Assembly: GCA_002329325.1 (NCBI GenBank)
Contig: DCTX01000029.1
Span: 1,849-8,858 of the forward strand
Reading direction: 5' to 3'
DNA from: Anaerolineales bacterium UBA1429
GTDB lineage: Bacteria; Chloroflexota; Anaerolineae; UBA1429
Length of the DNA: 7,010 nucleotides
How positions within the stretch are numbered: position 1 is the first letter of the stretch; the number at the start of each line of letters is the position of its first letter. Under the pieces are notes generated by a model. It did no database searches and was not told where the DNA came from. It was given only the letters and a program-made list of their open reading frames with translations. A program made the position numbers and the translations under genes. Shown here in pieces: positions 1 through 4,995 of the stretch.

Positions 1-250
1 GCCCCGGCGTGTCGATCAGGTTGATCTGATGACCCCGCCACGAGCAGGTGATGGCGGCCGACTGGATCGTGATGCCGCGCTCCCGCTCCTGGGCCATAAA
101 GTCGGTCACCGTGTTGCCTTCGTCCACATTGCCGGTACGGTGAATCAGGCCCGTGTGGAACAGGATCCGCTCGGTGGTCGTCGTCTTGCCCGCATCGATG
201 TGGGCTATGATGCCAATGTTACGAAGTTTGCTCAGGTCCGTCTTTTTCAT
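1..250 (-). CDS. fusA: Elongation factor G-type translational GTPase, N-terminal 83 residues (gene continues beyond the window start)
   Basis: This is a GTPase of the EF-G family, which moves tRNA-mRNA through the ribosome or, in some paralogues, splits ribosomes with recycling factor. The reverse complement reads from ATG at 250 without a stop and begins MKKTDLSKLRNIGIIAHIDA. The G1 P-loop AHIDAGKTTTTER is at residues 16-28, the switch I/G2 motif RGITI at 58-62 and the G3 motif DTPG at 80-83, where the window ends. The start is supported by GGAG (257-260 on the opposite strand) 6 nt upstream. No ribosomal protein gene precedes it as in a classical str operon; it stands alone behind its own promoter at 482-510. 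The stretch TVTDFMAQERERGITIQSAA resembles the recycling-type EF-G2 (mitochondrial GFM2 and related bacterial forms) more than textbook EF-G. The family call is firm; the translocase or recycling role cannot be decided from 83 residues, so the symbol is provisional. Confidence 0.95.
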   Translation of the reverse strand, partial: MKKTDLSKLRNIGIIAHIDAGKTTTTERILFHTGLIHRTGNVDEGNTVTDFMAQERERGITIQSAAITCSWRGHQINLIDTPG

Positions 251-481
251 CGTTCACTCCAAGGAAACGGCGAATCATCCGCAGAAAGGCTTCATGGGCG
301 CCGACGCCGACGCACAAGAAAAGGTGGCCACATCCTGGCATCCGTCGCCATCAAGGCGGGCTGTCGAGATGCTGCCACCCTTCGCCCATGCCTCCCCGCC
401 GATCGTCCGGGGGAAGGTCCTCTGATTCGCCTGACTACACTGCAAGAAAGGCGTGTATGCTATCAGCTCACGCGGAGAATC

Positions 482-510
482 ATTATAGGGCAGGCCAGCC
501 CATCTGTCAA
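482..510 (-). promoter_or_regulatory. Perfect-consensus housekeeping promoter for the EF-G gene
   Basis: On the minus strand TTGACA (510-505) and TATAAT (487-482) are separated by exactly 17 bp, matching all twelve consensus positions of a sigma70/SigA-type promoter. Transcription would start near 475 and run toward the EF-G gene, leaving a 5' leader of about 225 nt. The exact match in GC-rich DNA is unlikely by chance. Strong expression is expected for an abundant translation factor. The long leader leaves room for post-initiation control, but I recognise no known riboswitch in it. Confidence 0.9.
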
Positions 511-632
511 ATACGCCCGGCCGCGGACCGCAGTGATGTCGCAGGAAGGGGCATGGTGAAGAGGCTCCTATCGCGGCGTTGCGCGGAGGGGCACCTGCCG
601 CTGCCAATCGGTTGGCGCCACGGTGTGCCGTT

Positions 633-660
633 TTGCACCGGGCGCGATTTGTAGTATCAT
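633..660 (+). promoter_or_regulatory. Candidate promoter upstream of pckG
   Basis: TTGCAC (633-638) and TATCAT (655-660) are 16 bp apart on the plus strand. The -10 matches 5 of 6 consensus bases; the -35 keeps only the TTG core. Transcription would begin near 667 and give a pckG leader of about 245 nt. An inverted repeat (CGGTG 621-625, CACCG 636-640) overlaps the -35 and could be a regulator site. A rival candidate lies 27-35 bp downstream. Confidence 0.45.
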
Positions 661-686
661 GCGAAATAAGGTAAAGGCGTGAGGTT

Positions 687-695
687 TGGCATAAT
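687..695 (+). promoter_or_regulatory. Alternative extended -10 promoter for pckG
   Basis: TGG-CATAAT (687-695) is an extended -10 element with 5 of 6 matches to TATAAT. No good -35 is seen at the expected distance, which is tolerated by extended -10 promoters. The start would be near 702, with a leader of about 210 nt. Only transcript mapping can choose between this site and the one at 633-660. Confidence 0.35.
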
Positions 696-763
696 GCAGA
701 CGTGTGCAGGTTCAGCGCACATATCAAGCCAACGCCAGCAGGCTATACCAGCAGTCATGGGCG

Positions 764-799
764 CGGGCGGCCACATTGTCGTGGCTCGGCCCGTGTTTT
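764..799 (+). promoter_or_regulatory. Attenuator-like hairpin plus T-rich tail in the pckG leader
   Basis: CGGGC (764-768) pairs with GCCCG (789-793) and GCCAC (770-774) with GTGGC (781-785). This gives a ten-pair GC-rich stem with a small internal loop and the loop ATTGTC. TGTTTT follows directly at 794-799, the arrangement of an intrinsic terminator. Since it lies over 100 bases upstream of the pckG start and downstream of both promoter candidates, it could act as a transcription attenuator. No ligand-binding domain is recognised, so this is a structural inference. Confidence 0.4.
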
Positions 800-802
800 G
801 CA

Positions 803-816
803 GAACACCGGTGTTC
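803..816. promoter_or_regulatory. Perfect 14-bp palindrome, candidate operator upstream of pckG
   Basis: GAACACCGGTGTTC is identical to its own reverse complement over all 14 bases and ends 95 bp before the pckG start codon. Such symmetry fits a homodimeric repressor or activator site. The outer half-sites GAAC/GTTC recall Gram-positive LexA boxes, but the spacing is six bases where LexA uses four, so LexA is not supported. If the upstream promoters are used, the site sits inside the transcript and could also form a short hairpin or act as a roadblock. Confidence 0.4.
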
Positions 817-897
817 CTGGCGCAGCATCGTCGCCGCAAGTGCACCGGTTCTCTGTGCCGAGGTCCTTCGTCGTCGGGTTTGATCGGTCTAGTCAGC

Positions 898-905
898 AGG
901 AGGAA
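898..905 (+). promoter_or_regulatory. Ribosome binding site deciding the pckG start
   Basis: AGGAGGAA is a near-perfect anti-16S complement with 8 nt between its last G and ATG at 912. It settles the start in favour of MSYEVKHKRL over upstream in-frame candidates, none of which has a comparable site. Confidence 0.9.
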
Positions 906-911
906 GTAGCG

Positions 912-2702
912 ATGTCTTACGAGGTCAAGCACAAGCGCCTGAATCAGTGGGTCCGCGAGGTGGCCGCCATGTGCCAACCCGACGAGATCTACTGGTGTGA
1001 CGGATCGCAGGAGGAATATGATCGGCTGATGGATCAGATGGTCGCCTCCGGAGCCGCCATCGCGTTGGCCAAGCGCCCCAATAGCGTCCTCTTTCGCTCG
1101 GATCCCAGCGATGTCGCGCGCGTTGAGGCTCGCACCTACATCAGCACCACTCGCCAGGAAGATGCCGGCCCGACGAACAACTGGGTCGCGCCCGATGAGC
1201 TCAAGGCCACCCTCACCGAGCTCTCCACGGGCTGCATGAAGGGCCGCACCATGTACATCATCCCCTTCTCCATGGGCCCCATCGAGTCGCCCATGGCCAA
1301 GATCGGCATCGAGATCACCGATAGCCCCTACGTCGTGTGCAACATGCACATCATGACCCGCGTGGGCACCGCCGTGATCGAGAAGCTGGGCACCGACGGT
1401 GAGTACACACCCTGTCTGCACTCCGTAGGCGCTCCGCTTGCCGAAGGCGAAGAGGACGTGCCCTGGCCGTGCGCCCCCATCGAGAGCAAGTACATCTGCC
1501 ACTTTCCCGAAGAGAACCTGATCTGGTCCTACGGGTCGGGCTATGGCGGCAACGCCCTGCTGGGCAAAAAGTGTTTTGCGCTGCGCATCGCCTCTGCCCA
1601 GGCCCGGCGCGAAGGCTGGATGGCCGAGCACATGCTGATCCTCCGGCTCAAGAGCCCCGAGGGCAAGCAGTATCACATCGCCGCGGCGTTCCCCTCGGCC
1701 TGTGGCAAGACGAACCTGGCTATGCTGCGGCCCACCATCGAGGGCTGGGAGGCCGAGTGCATCGGCGACGACATCGCCTGGATGAAGATCGGCCCCGATG
1801 GGCGCCTCTATGCCATCAACCCCGAATCGGGCTTCTTTGGCGTGGCGCCGGGCACCTCGTACGACTCGAACCCCTCCGCCATGGATAGCATCCGCGAGAA
1901 CACGATCTTTACCAACTGCGCCCTGACCGATGACGGCGACATCTGGTGGGAGGGCATCGACAGCAACCCTGCCCCGGCTCACCTGATCGACTGGAAGGGG
2001 AACGATTGGACCCCCGAATCCAGCGCGCCCGCCGCGCACCCGAATGCGCGCTTTACGGCGCCGGCGGCCCAGTGCCCCGTCATCTCGCCCGATTGGGAAG
2101 CCCCTCAGGGCGTCCCCATCGACATCTTTGTCTTTGGCGGCCGCCGCACCTCGCTGGTGCCCCTCCTCATCGAGGCCTTTGACTGGAAGCACGGCGTCCT
2201 GCTGGGCGCGACCGCGAGCTCCGAGACCACGGCGGCCAACATCGGCGCTGTGGGCAACGTGCGCCGCGATCCCTTTGCCATGACCCCCTTCTGCGGCTAC
2301 AACATGGGCGATTACTTCCAGCACTGGCTCACCATGGGCGAGCGCCTGGGCGACAAGGCCCCGCGCATCTTTTATGTCAACTGGTTCCGCAAGGATGCCA
2401 ACGGCAAGTGGCTCTGGCCTGGCTTTGGCGATAACTCGCGCGCCCTCAAGTGGATGTGCGAGCGCATCGAGGGCAAGATCGGCGCCCACGAGACGCCCAT
2501 CGGCTATGTGCCCAACGAGGAGGACCTGGATCTGACCGGCCTCAACATCGCCCCGGAGGCGCTGCATGAGCTCCTGCGGGTGGATGTGGATGGCTGGAAG
2601 GCCGAGATGCCTGGCATCGTCGAGTACATGGAGCGCTTTGGCGACCGCCTGCCCGAGGGCATCGCCGAGGAGCTGGAGGCGCTGCAGAAGCGTCTGGGCT
2701 AG
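912..2702 (+). CDS. pckG: Phosphoenolpyruvate carboxykinase, GTP-dependent
   Basis: This enzyme interconverts oxaloacetate + GTP and phosphoenolpyruvate + CO2 + GDP, the entry step of gluconeogenesis, in the cytoplasm. The 596-aa product has the usual length of the GTP class. Visible landmarks are the oxaloacetate-binding RTYIS near residue 74, the metal-binding Lys (LGKKCFALR, 219-220) and His (EHMLIL, His240), the signature P-loop FPSACGKTN (260-268), the kinase-2 motif GDDIAWM (285-291), FGGRR (408-412), and the guanine-pocket segments NWFRK (490-494) and WPGFGDNSR (502-510). The open frame extends upstream to 702, but ATG at 912 is chosen: AGGAGGAA (898-905) is optimally placed, and the added 70 residues are unlike the family. 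It is monocistronic or loosely linked to the S4 gene, with a strong stem-loop after the stop. All key residues are present, so it should be active. Confidence 0.97.
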   Translation: MSYEVKHKRLNQWVREVAAMCQPDEIYWCDGSQEEYDRLMDQMVASGAAIALAKRPNSVLFRSDPSDVARVEARTYISTTRQEDAGPTNNWVAPDELKATLTELSTGCMKGRTMYIIPFSMGPIESPMAKIGIEITDSPYVVCNMHIMTRVGTAVIEKLGTDGEYTPCLHSVGAPLAEGEEDVPWPCAPIESKYICHFPEENLIWSYGSGYGGNALLGKKCFALRIASAQARREGWMAEHMLILRLKSPEGKQYHIAAAFPSACGKTNLAMLRPTIEGWEAECIGDDIAWMKIGPDGRLYAINPESGFFGVAPGTSYDSNPSAMDSIRENTIFTNCALTDDGDIWWEGIDSNPAPAHLIDWKGNDWTPESSAPAAHPNARFTAPAAQCPVISPDWEAPQGVPIDIFVFGGRRTSLVPLLIEAFDWKHGVLLGATASSETTAANIGAVGNVRRDPFAMTPFCGYNMGDYFQHWLTMGERLGDKAPRIFYVNWFRKDANGKWLWPGFGDNSRALKWMCERIEGKIGAHETPIGYVPNEEDLDLTGLNIAPEALHELLRVDVDGWKAEMPGIVEYMERFGDRLPEGIAEELEALQKRLG

Positions 2703-2739
2703 GCATCGCGCCGCCCGCGACGCAAGATTCCACCAACGT

Positions 2740-2782
2740 ACGAGCCGATTGGCGGCCCCGGGGCGCCAATCGGCTCGTTGTT
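2740..2782 (+). terminator. Strong stem-loop after pckG, probable terminator
   Basis: A perfect 15-bp stem (2740-2754 paired with 2764-2778) closes a 9-nt GC loop that is itself CCCCGGGG-like. It begins 37 nt after the pckG stop. The following TTGTT is a poor U-tract, so termination may be partial and allow read-through into the S4 gene, whose start lies 27 nt downstream of the stem. On the minus strand no T-run follows, so it is not an obvious terminator for the convergent operon. Confidence 0.65.
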
Positions 2783-2804
2783 CCGATTCCTAGGGAGAGC
2801 GGAC

Positions 2805-3014
2805 ATGGACGAGACCCCAACCATCCGCCTCGATCAGTTCCTCAAGCTGGTCGGGCTGGTCAAGTCCGGCGGCGAGGCCAAGCACCTGATCCAGGATGGC
2901 CAGGTGCTTCTCAACGGCGAGGTTGAGACCCGGCGCAGCAAAAAGCTGCACCCGGGCGATGTGGTGACCCTCGGCGAGTACGAGGCCATCGTCGAATGGG
3001 AGGAGCCGGACTAG
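2805..3014 (+). CDS. Small S4-domain RNA-binding protein (YbcJ/YaaA-like)
   Basis: This 69-aa protein is essentially one S4 RNA-binding domain, as in the small stand-alone family that includes E. coli YbcJ and Gram-positive YaaA-type proteins. These are thought to bind structured RNA, but their targets are mostly unknown. The S4 pattern is seen as RLDQFLKLVGLVKSGGEAK (residues 8-26), then DGQVLLNGEVETRRSKKL (31-48) and a closing PGDVV (50-54). The basic RRSKK patch would face RNA. ATG at 2805 is chosen over a TTG at 2778: GGGAG at 2793-2797 is well placed, and the domain starts right after this Met, whereas the TTG lies in the stem-loop. The gene follows pckG by 102 nt and may be transcribed by read-through, since no clear promoter is seen in the gap. 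Its stop overlaps the stop of the convergent GNAT gene. Confidence 0.9.
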   Translation: MDETPTIRLDQFLKLVGLVKSGGEAKHLIQDGQVLLNGEVETRRSKKLHPGDVVTLGEYEAIVEWEEPD

Positions 3015-3484
3015 CCGGAGACGCCCACCGGCGCCGGCCCCGTTGCCAGATCCAGCCGCATCTGTTGGCGCGGCCCCATCTCCTGGGCGACCTGAAACCC
3101 CAGCCCGGCGTACAGGCGCATGGCGCGCTCGTTGCTCTTGGTGACGTTGAGCGTCAGCACCGCGCGTCCCCGTTCGCGGGCCAACTGGATGGCATCGCTC
3201 ACGATACGCTTGCCGTACCCCTGCCCCCAGCAATCCTCTGCCACCTGAATGTGCCGTATGTGGGCGCGCCGGTTGCCCAGCCGCCATTCCAGCCACAGCC
3301 AGCCGACCAGGCGCCCCCCCACCTCATAGGCATACAGGTCATCCGCGCGCGCGCCCAGGCGGAGGGCCTCTCGAAAGGCGGGCTCCAGGAACACCTCGTT
3401 CGGGAAGTTGATCTCCCAGCTACGAACCTGCATGGCCACCAACGTATCGTAATCCGTATCCAGGTCGATTCGGCGACGTTCCAT
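3011..3484 (-). CDS. GNAT-family N-acetyltransferase
   Basis: This 157-aa protein is a single GNAT domain that transfers acetyl from acetyl-CoA to an amine; the substrate cannot be predicted. Motif A is seen as RHIQVAEDCWGQGYGKRIV (residues 77-95), with the pyrophosphate-binding GQGYGKR loop (87-93) and the following helix. Motif B is seen as NVTKSNERAMRLYAGLGF (113-130), the Asn and Tyr-Gly-Phe pattern typical of RimI-like enzymes. The N-terminal part (1-60) carries the usual variable substrate-side helices. ATG at 3484 lies 9 nt after the stop of the enolase-superfamily gene, and its GAGG Shine-Dalgarno directly follows that stop codon, so the two genes are co-transcribed and probably translationally coupled. 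At the 3' end its TAG shares bases with the stop of the S4 gene on the other strand. A role in acetylating a sugar-derived or amino product from the partner pathway is possible but speculative. Confidence 0.9.
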   Translation of the reverse strand: MERRRIDLDTDYDTLVAMQVRSWEINFPNEVFLEPAFREALRLGARADDLYAYEVGGRLVGWLWLEWRLGNRRAHIRHIQVAEDCWGQGYGKRIVSDAIQLARERGRAVLTLNVTKSNERAMRLYAGLGFQVAQEMGPRQQMRLDLATGPAPVGVSG

Positions 3485-3493
3485 CCACTGCCT

Positions 3494-4627
3494 CTATGCG
3501 AATAGTTGCGTACCCGGCTTGAGGTACTTTTCGGCGGCCTCCAGGTTCAGCTCCACGCCCAGGCCGGGGCGATCGGTCAGCGTGATGGCTCCGTTCTGGA
3601 TCAGCGGCGGGTCGGCCAGCACCAGCTCGTGCCAGTGGGGCCGCTCCAGCCAGTGCCACTCGAGCACGTAAAAGTTGGGCACGGCGGCGCAGCAATGGGC
3701 CGAGGCGACCGTCCCCAGGGGGCCGCAGACGTTGTGCGGCGCAAAGGGCACATAGTAGACCTCGGCCATGTTGGCGATCTTTTTGCCCTCCGCCAGGCCG
3801 CAACACTTGGGCAGGTCAGGCATGATGACATCCACCGCCTGCTTCTCCAGCAGGTCGCGGAACCCCCAGCGCAGGTAGAGGTTCTCGCCCGCGCAGATGG
3901 GCGTGCGCGTGGCGAGCTTGACCTCGCGCATGGCATCCACGTTCTCCGGCGGCACGGGCTCCTCCAGCCACATGAGGTCGAAGGGCTCCAGCGCCTGGGC
4001 GATGCGGATGCCCGAGGGGGTGTCATAGCGGCCGTGCAGGTCCATGGCGACATCCACATGGGGGCCGACGGCCTCGCGCACCGCTGCCACCTTGGCTACC
4101 ATGTGGTCCAGCTCGCGGCGGCCCACGGTGTGGTTGTAGGCATCCTTCTTGTCGGGGCTCTGGAGATCGTCCAGGTCGAACTTGATGGCATCAAAGCCCA
4201 TGGCGACCACCTCGGCGGCCTTGGCGGCGTTGGCTGCCGGCGAATCATCGCCCCCGGCGTGGCAATCGGCGTACAGGCGGATCCTGTTGCGGAACGCGCC
4301 GCCCAGGAGGGCATAGACGGGCAACCCCACCGCCCGTCCCACCAGATCCCACAGGGCGATCTCGATGCCGGTGAGGGCCGTCACCAGGTTACCGGCCATG
4401 GCGCCGTTGAACACATGGGCCCGGCGCATGCGCTCATACAGCCGCTCCACGTTCATCGGGTCCTCGCCCAGGATCAGGCTCCCCAGCTCCCCGATGATGC
4501 GCTGGATGCCCGGCCCGCCGTGGATGCACTCGCCCGTGCCCACCAGGCCGCTATCTGTGGCGATGCGCACATAGCAGGAAAAGCCGTGTCCCCTCACCTC
4601 GGCCGTGCGGATCTCGCTGATCTTCAT
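3494..4627 (-). CDS. Mandelate racemase/muconate lactonizing (enolase superfamily) protein, probable acid-sugar dehydratase
   Basis: This 377-aa cytoplasmic protein has a capping domain (about 1-120) and a TIM-barrel domain (about 125-340). Superfamily members abstract a proton alpha to a carboxylate using Mg2+. Visible ligands are Asp196 (in DLHGRYD), Glu222 (WLEEP) and Glu248 (AGENLY). His198 forms an Asp-x-His motif, His298 lies in APHN, and Glu323 follows in LEW. Successive spacings of 26, 26, 50 and 25 residues match those I know for E. coli D-galactonate dehydratase (D183/H185, E209, E235, H285, E310), so dehydration of a sugar acid to a 2-keto-3-deoxy acid is the best guess. The usual Lys-x-Lys of racemases is KFD here (149-151), which also argues for a dehydratase. 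ATG at 4627 has a GGGGGGTGA Shine-Dalgarno. The gene leads an operon with the GNAT gene. No sugar transporter or kinase is in view to name the substrate. Confidence 0.88.
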   Translation of the reverse strand: MKISEIRTAEVRGHGFSCYVRIATDSGLVGTGECIHGGPGIQRIIGELGSLILGEDPMNVERLYERMRRAHVFNGAMAGNLVTALTGIEIALWDLVGRAVGLPVYALLGGAFRNRIRLYADCHAGGDDSPAANAAKAAEVVAMGFDAIKFDLDDLQSPDKKDAYNHTVGRRELDHMVAKVAAVREAVGPHVDVAMDLHGRYDTPSGIRIAQALEPFDLMWLEEPVPPENVDAMREVKLATRTPICAGENLYLRWGFRDLLEKQAVDVIMPDLPKCCGLAEGKKIANMAEVYYVPFAPHNVCGPLGTVASAHCCAAVPNFYVLEWHWLERPHWHELVLADPPLIQNGAITLTDRPGLGVELNLEAAEKYLKPGTQLFA

Positions 4628-4658
4628 GCGTTATTCACCCCCCGCGTGACTGGGCGCC

Positions 4659-4687
4659 ATCCTAACCAAAGGTTCAGCGGGCGTCAA
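4659..4687 (-). promoter_or_regulatory. Promoter of the enolase-superfamily/GNAT operon
   Basis: On the minus strand TTGACG (4687-4682) and TAGGAT (4664-4659) are separated by 17 bp; the -35 matches 5 of 6 consensus bases and the -10 matches 4. Transcription would start near 4652, giving a short leader of about 25 nt before the ATG at 4627. A small dyad AACC-AAA-GGTT (4664-4674) sits between -10 and -35 and is a possible operator for a local sugar-acid regulator. Confidence 0.65.
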
Positions 4688-4871
4688 GCCTGAGAACCTG
4701 TTTCCTTGGCGCAACAAACAAGTCGACTTTGGTGACGAGCCGAGGGCAGATCACCGGCGACAGGGTCAAAGACGGGATTTGCCTCTGCTTCCTCCGCGTT
4801 GTAGCCGTCTTCTCTTGTGGCGGCGAGCCTCGTGTTCGCCCAAGGTGGGCCACACACTAGGCTGACGCGCC
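4681..4871. other. Cluster of nested inverted repeats, possible structured RNA or relic element
   Basis: Several stems lie side by side. GCGTCAAG (4681-4688) pairs with CTTGGCGC (4705-4712), 7 of 8. GTCG/CGAC (4722-4725, 4758-4761) encloses GGTGA/TCACC (4731-4735, 4751-4755) and GCC/GGC (4739-4741, 4745-4747). AAGACGG (4769-4775) pairs with CCGTCTT (4805-4811). GGCG-AGCCT (4822-4830) pairs with AGGCT (4859-4863) and CGCC (4868-4871), with further pairs inside. The strand is not settled; one extra G-U pair next to the AAGACGG stem slightly favours the minus strand. In GC-rich DNA short stems are common, so this may be chance or only DNA-level operators. Confidence 0.3.
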
Positions 4872-4948
4872 AGATACACATCCCATGGGCTTTGGCAACG
4901 CTGCACCTTGCCCGCTCCATCCGCCGAATGGCATCGCGTTCCGGAGCA

Positions 4949-4957
4949 TGCTATACT
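4949..4957 (+). promoter_or_regulatory. Extended -10 promoter of the M16 peptidase gene
   Basis: TGC-TATACT (4949-4957) is an extended -10 with 5 of 6 matches to TATAAT. A weak -35 (ATGGCA, 4928-4933) lies 18 bp upstream. Transcription would begin near 4964, only about 32 nt before the GTG start and just ahead of its Shine-Dalgarno site, so the leader is short and simple. Confidence 0.65.
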
Positions 4958-4995
4958 GCGCGCATCTCGCAGCGTTGCAGCACAAGGGGGAAAGC

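Larger units (their letters stand above)
251..911. other. Divergent intergenic regulatory region between the EF-G gene and pckG
   Basis: These 661 bases hold no convincing gene: the open frames that cross them lack Shine-Dalgarno sites and read as low-quality, Cys/Arg/Pro-rich protein. The left half is the leader and promoter of the minus-strand EF-G gene. It includes a GC-rich hairpin at 391-417 (CCTCCCC pairing with GGGG-A-AGG, one bulged A). The right half serves pckG. From left to right it holds a small dyad GCCAA-TCGG-TTGGC (603-616), an inverted repeat CGGTG/CACCG (621-625 and 636-640), promoter candidates around 633-695, a dyad TGTGC/GCACA (703-707 and 717-721), a strong hairpin (764-793) and a perfect palindrome (803-816). 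The amount of dyad symmetry suggests regulated expression of pckG, but no regulator can be named. Confidence 0.7.
4628..4995. other. Divergent intergenic region between the enolase-superfamily operon and the M16 peptidase gene
   Basis: These 368 bases hold two outward-facing promoters (4659-4687 minus, 4949-4957 plus) and a core of about 190 bases rich in nested inverted repeats (listed separately). A 78-codon open frame on the minus strand (4684-4920) lacks a Shine-Dalgarno site and any recognisable domain, so I do not call it a gene. No tRNA, insertion-sequence end or known riboswitch is recognised. Confidence 0.6.

Noticed and set aside
275..727. A 150-codon minus-strand open frame across the first intergenic region
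   Set aside because: It spans the perfect promoter at 482-510, lacks a Shine-Dalgarno site and has no domain-like pattern. The promoter reading explains the region better.
803..816. LexA SOS box
   Set aside because: The half-sites GAAC and GTTC are present, but six bases separate them, not the four of the known Gram-positive LexA box; pckG is also not an expected SOS target.
702..911. A 70-residue N-terminal extension of PEP carboxykinase
   Set aside because: It is in frame and open, but it reads through leader hairpins and the palindrome, is unlike the family, and ATG at 912 has an ideal ribosome binding site.
657..2567. A 636-codon open frame antisense to pckG
   Set aside because: Its product is a low-complexity Ala/Gly/Arg/His/Asp mix with no domain or ribosome binding site. 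It is a mirror of strong GC3 codon bias in pckG, which uses few codons that would read as stops on the other strand.
3506..4693. A 395-codon open frame antisense to the enolase-superfamily gene
   Set aside because: Same GC-bias artefact. The minus-strand product has all the superfamily active-site residues, while this frame has no recognisable features.
4684..4920. A small 78-aa protein gene on the minus strand
   Set aside because: There is no ribosome binding site or family resemblance, and it overlaps the -35 of the enolase-superfamily operon promoter. It is kept only as part of the structured-spacer observation.
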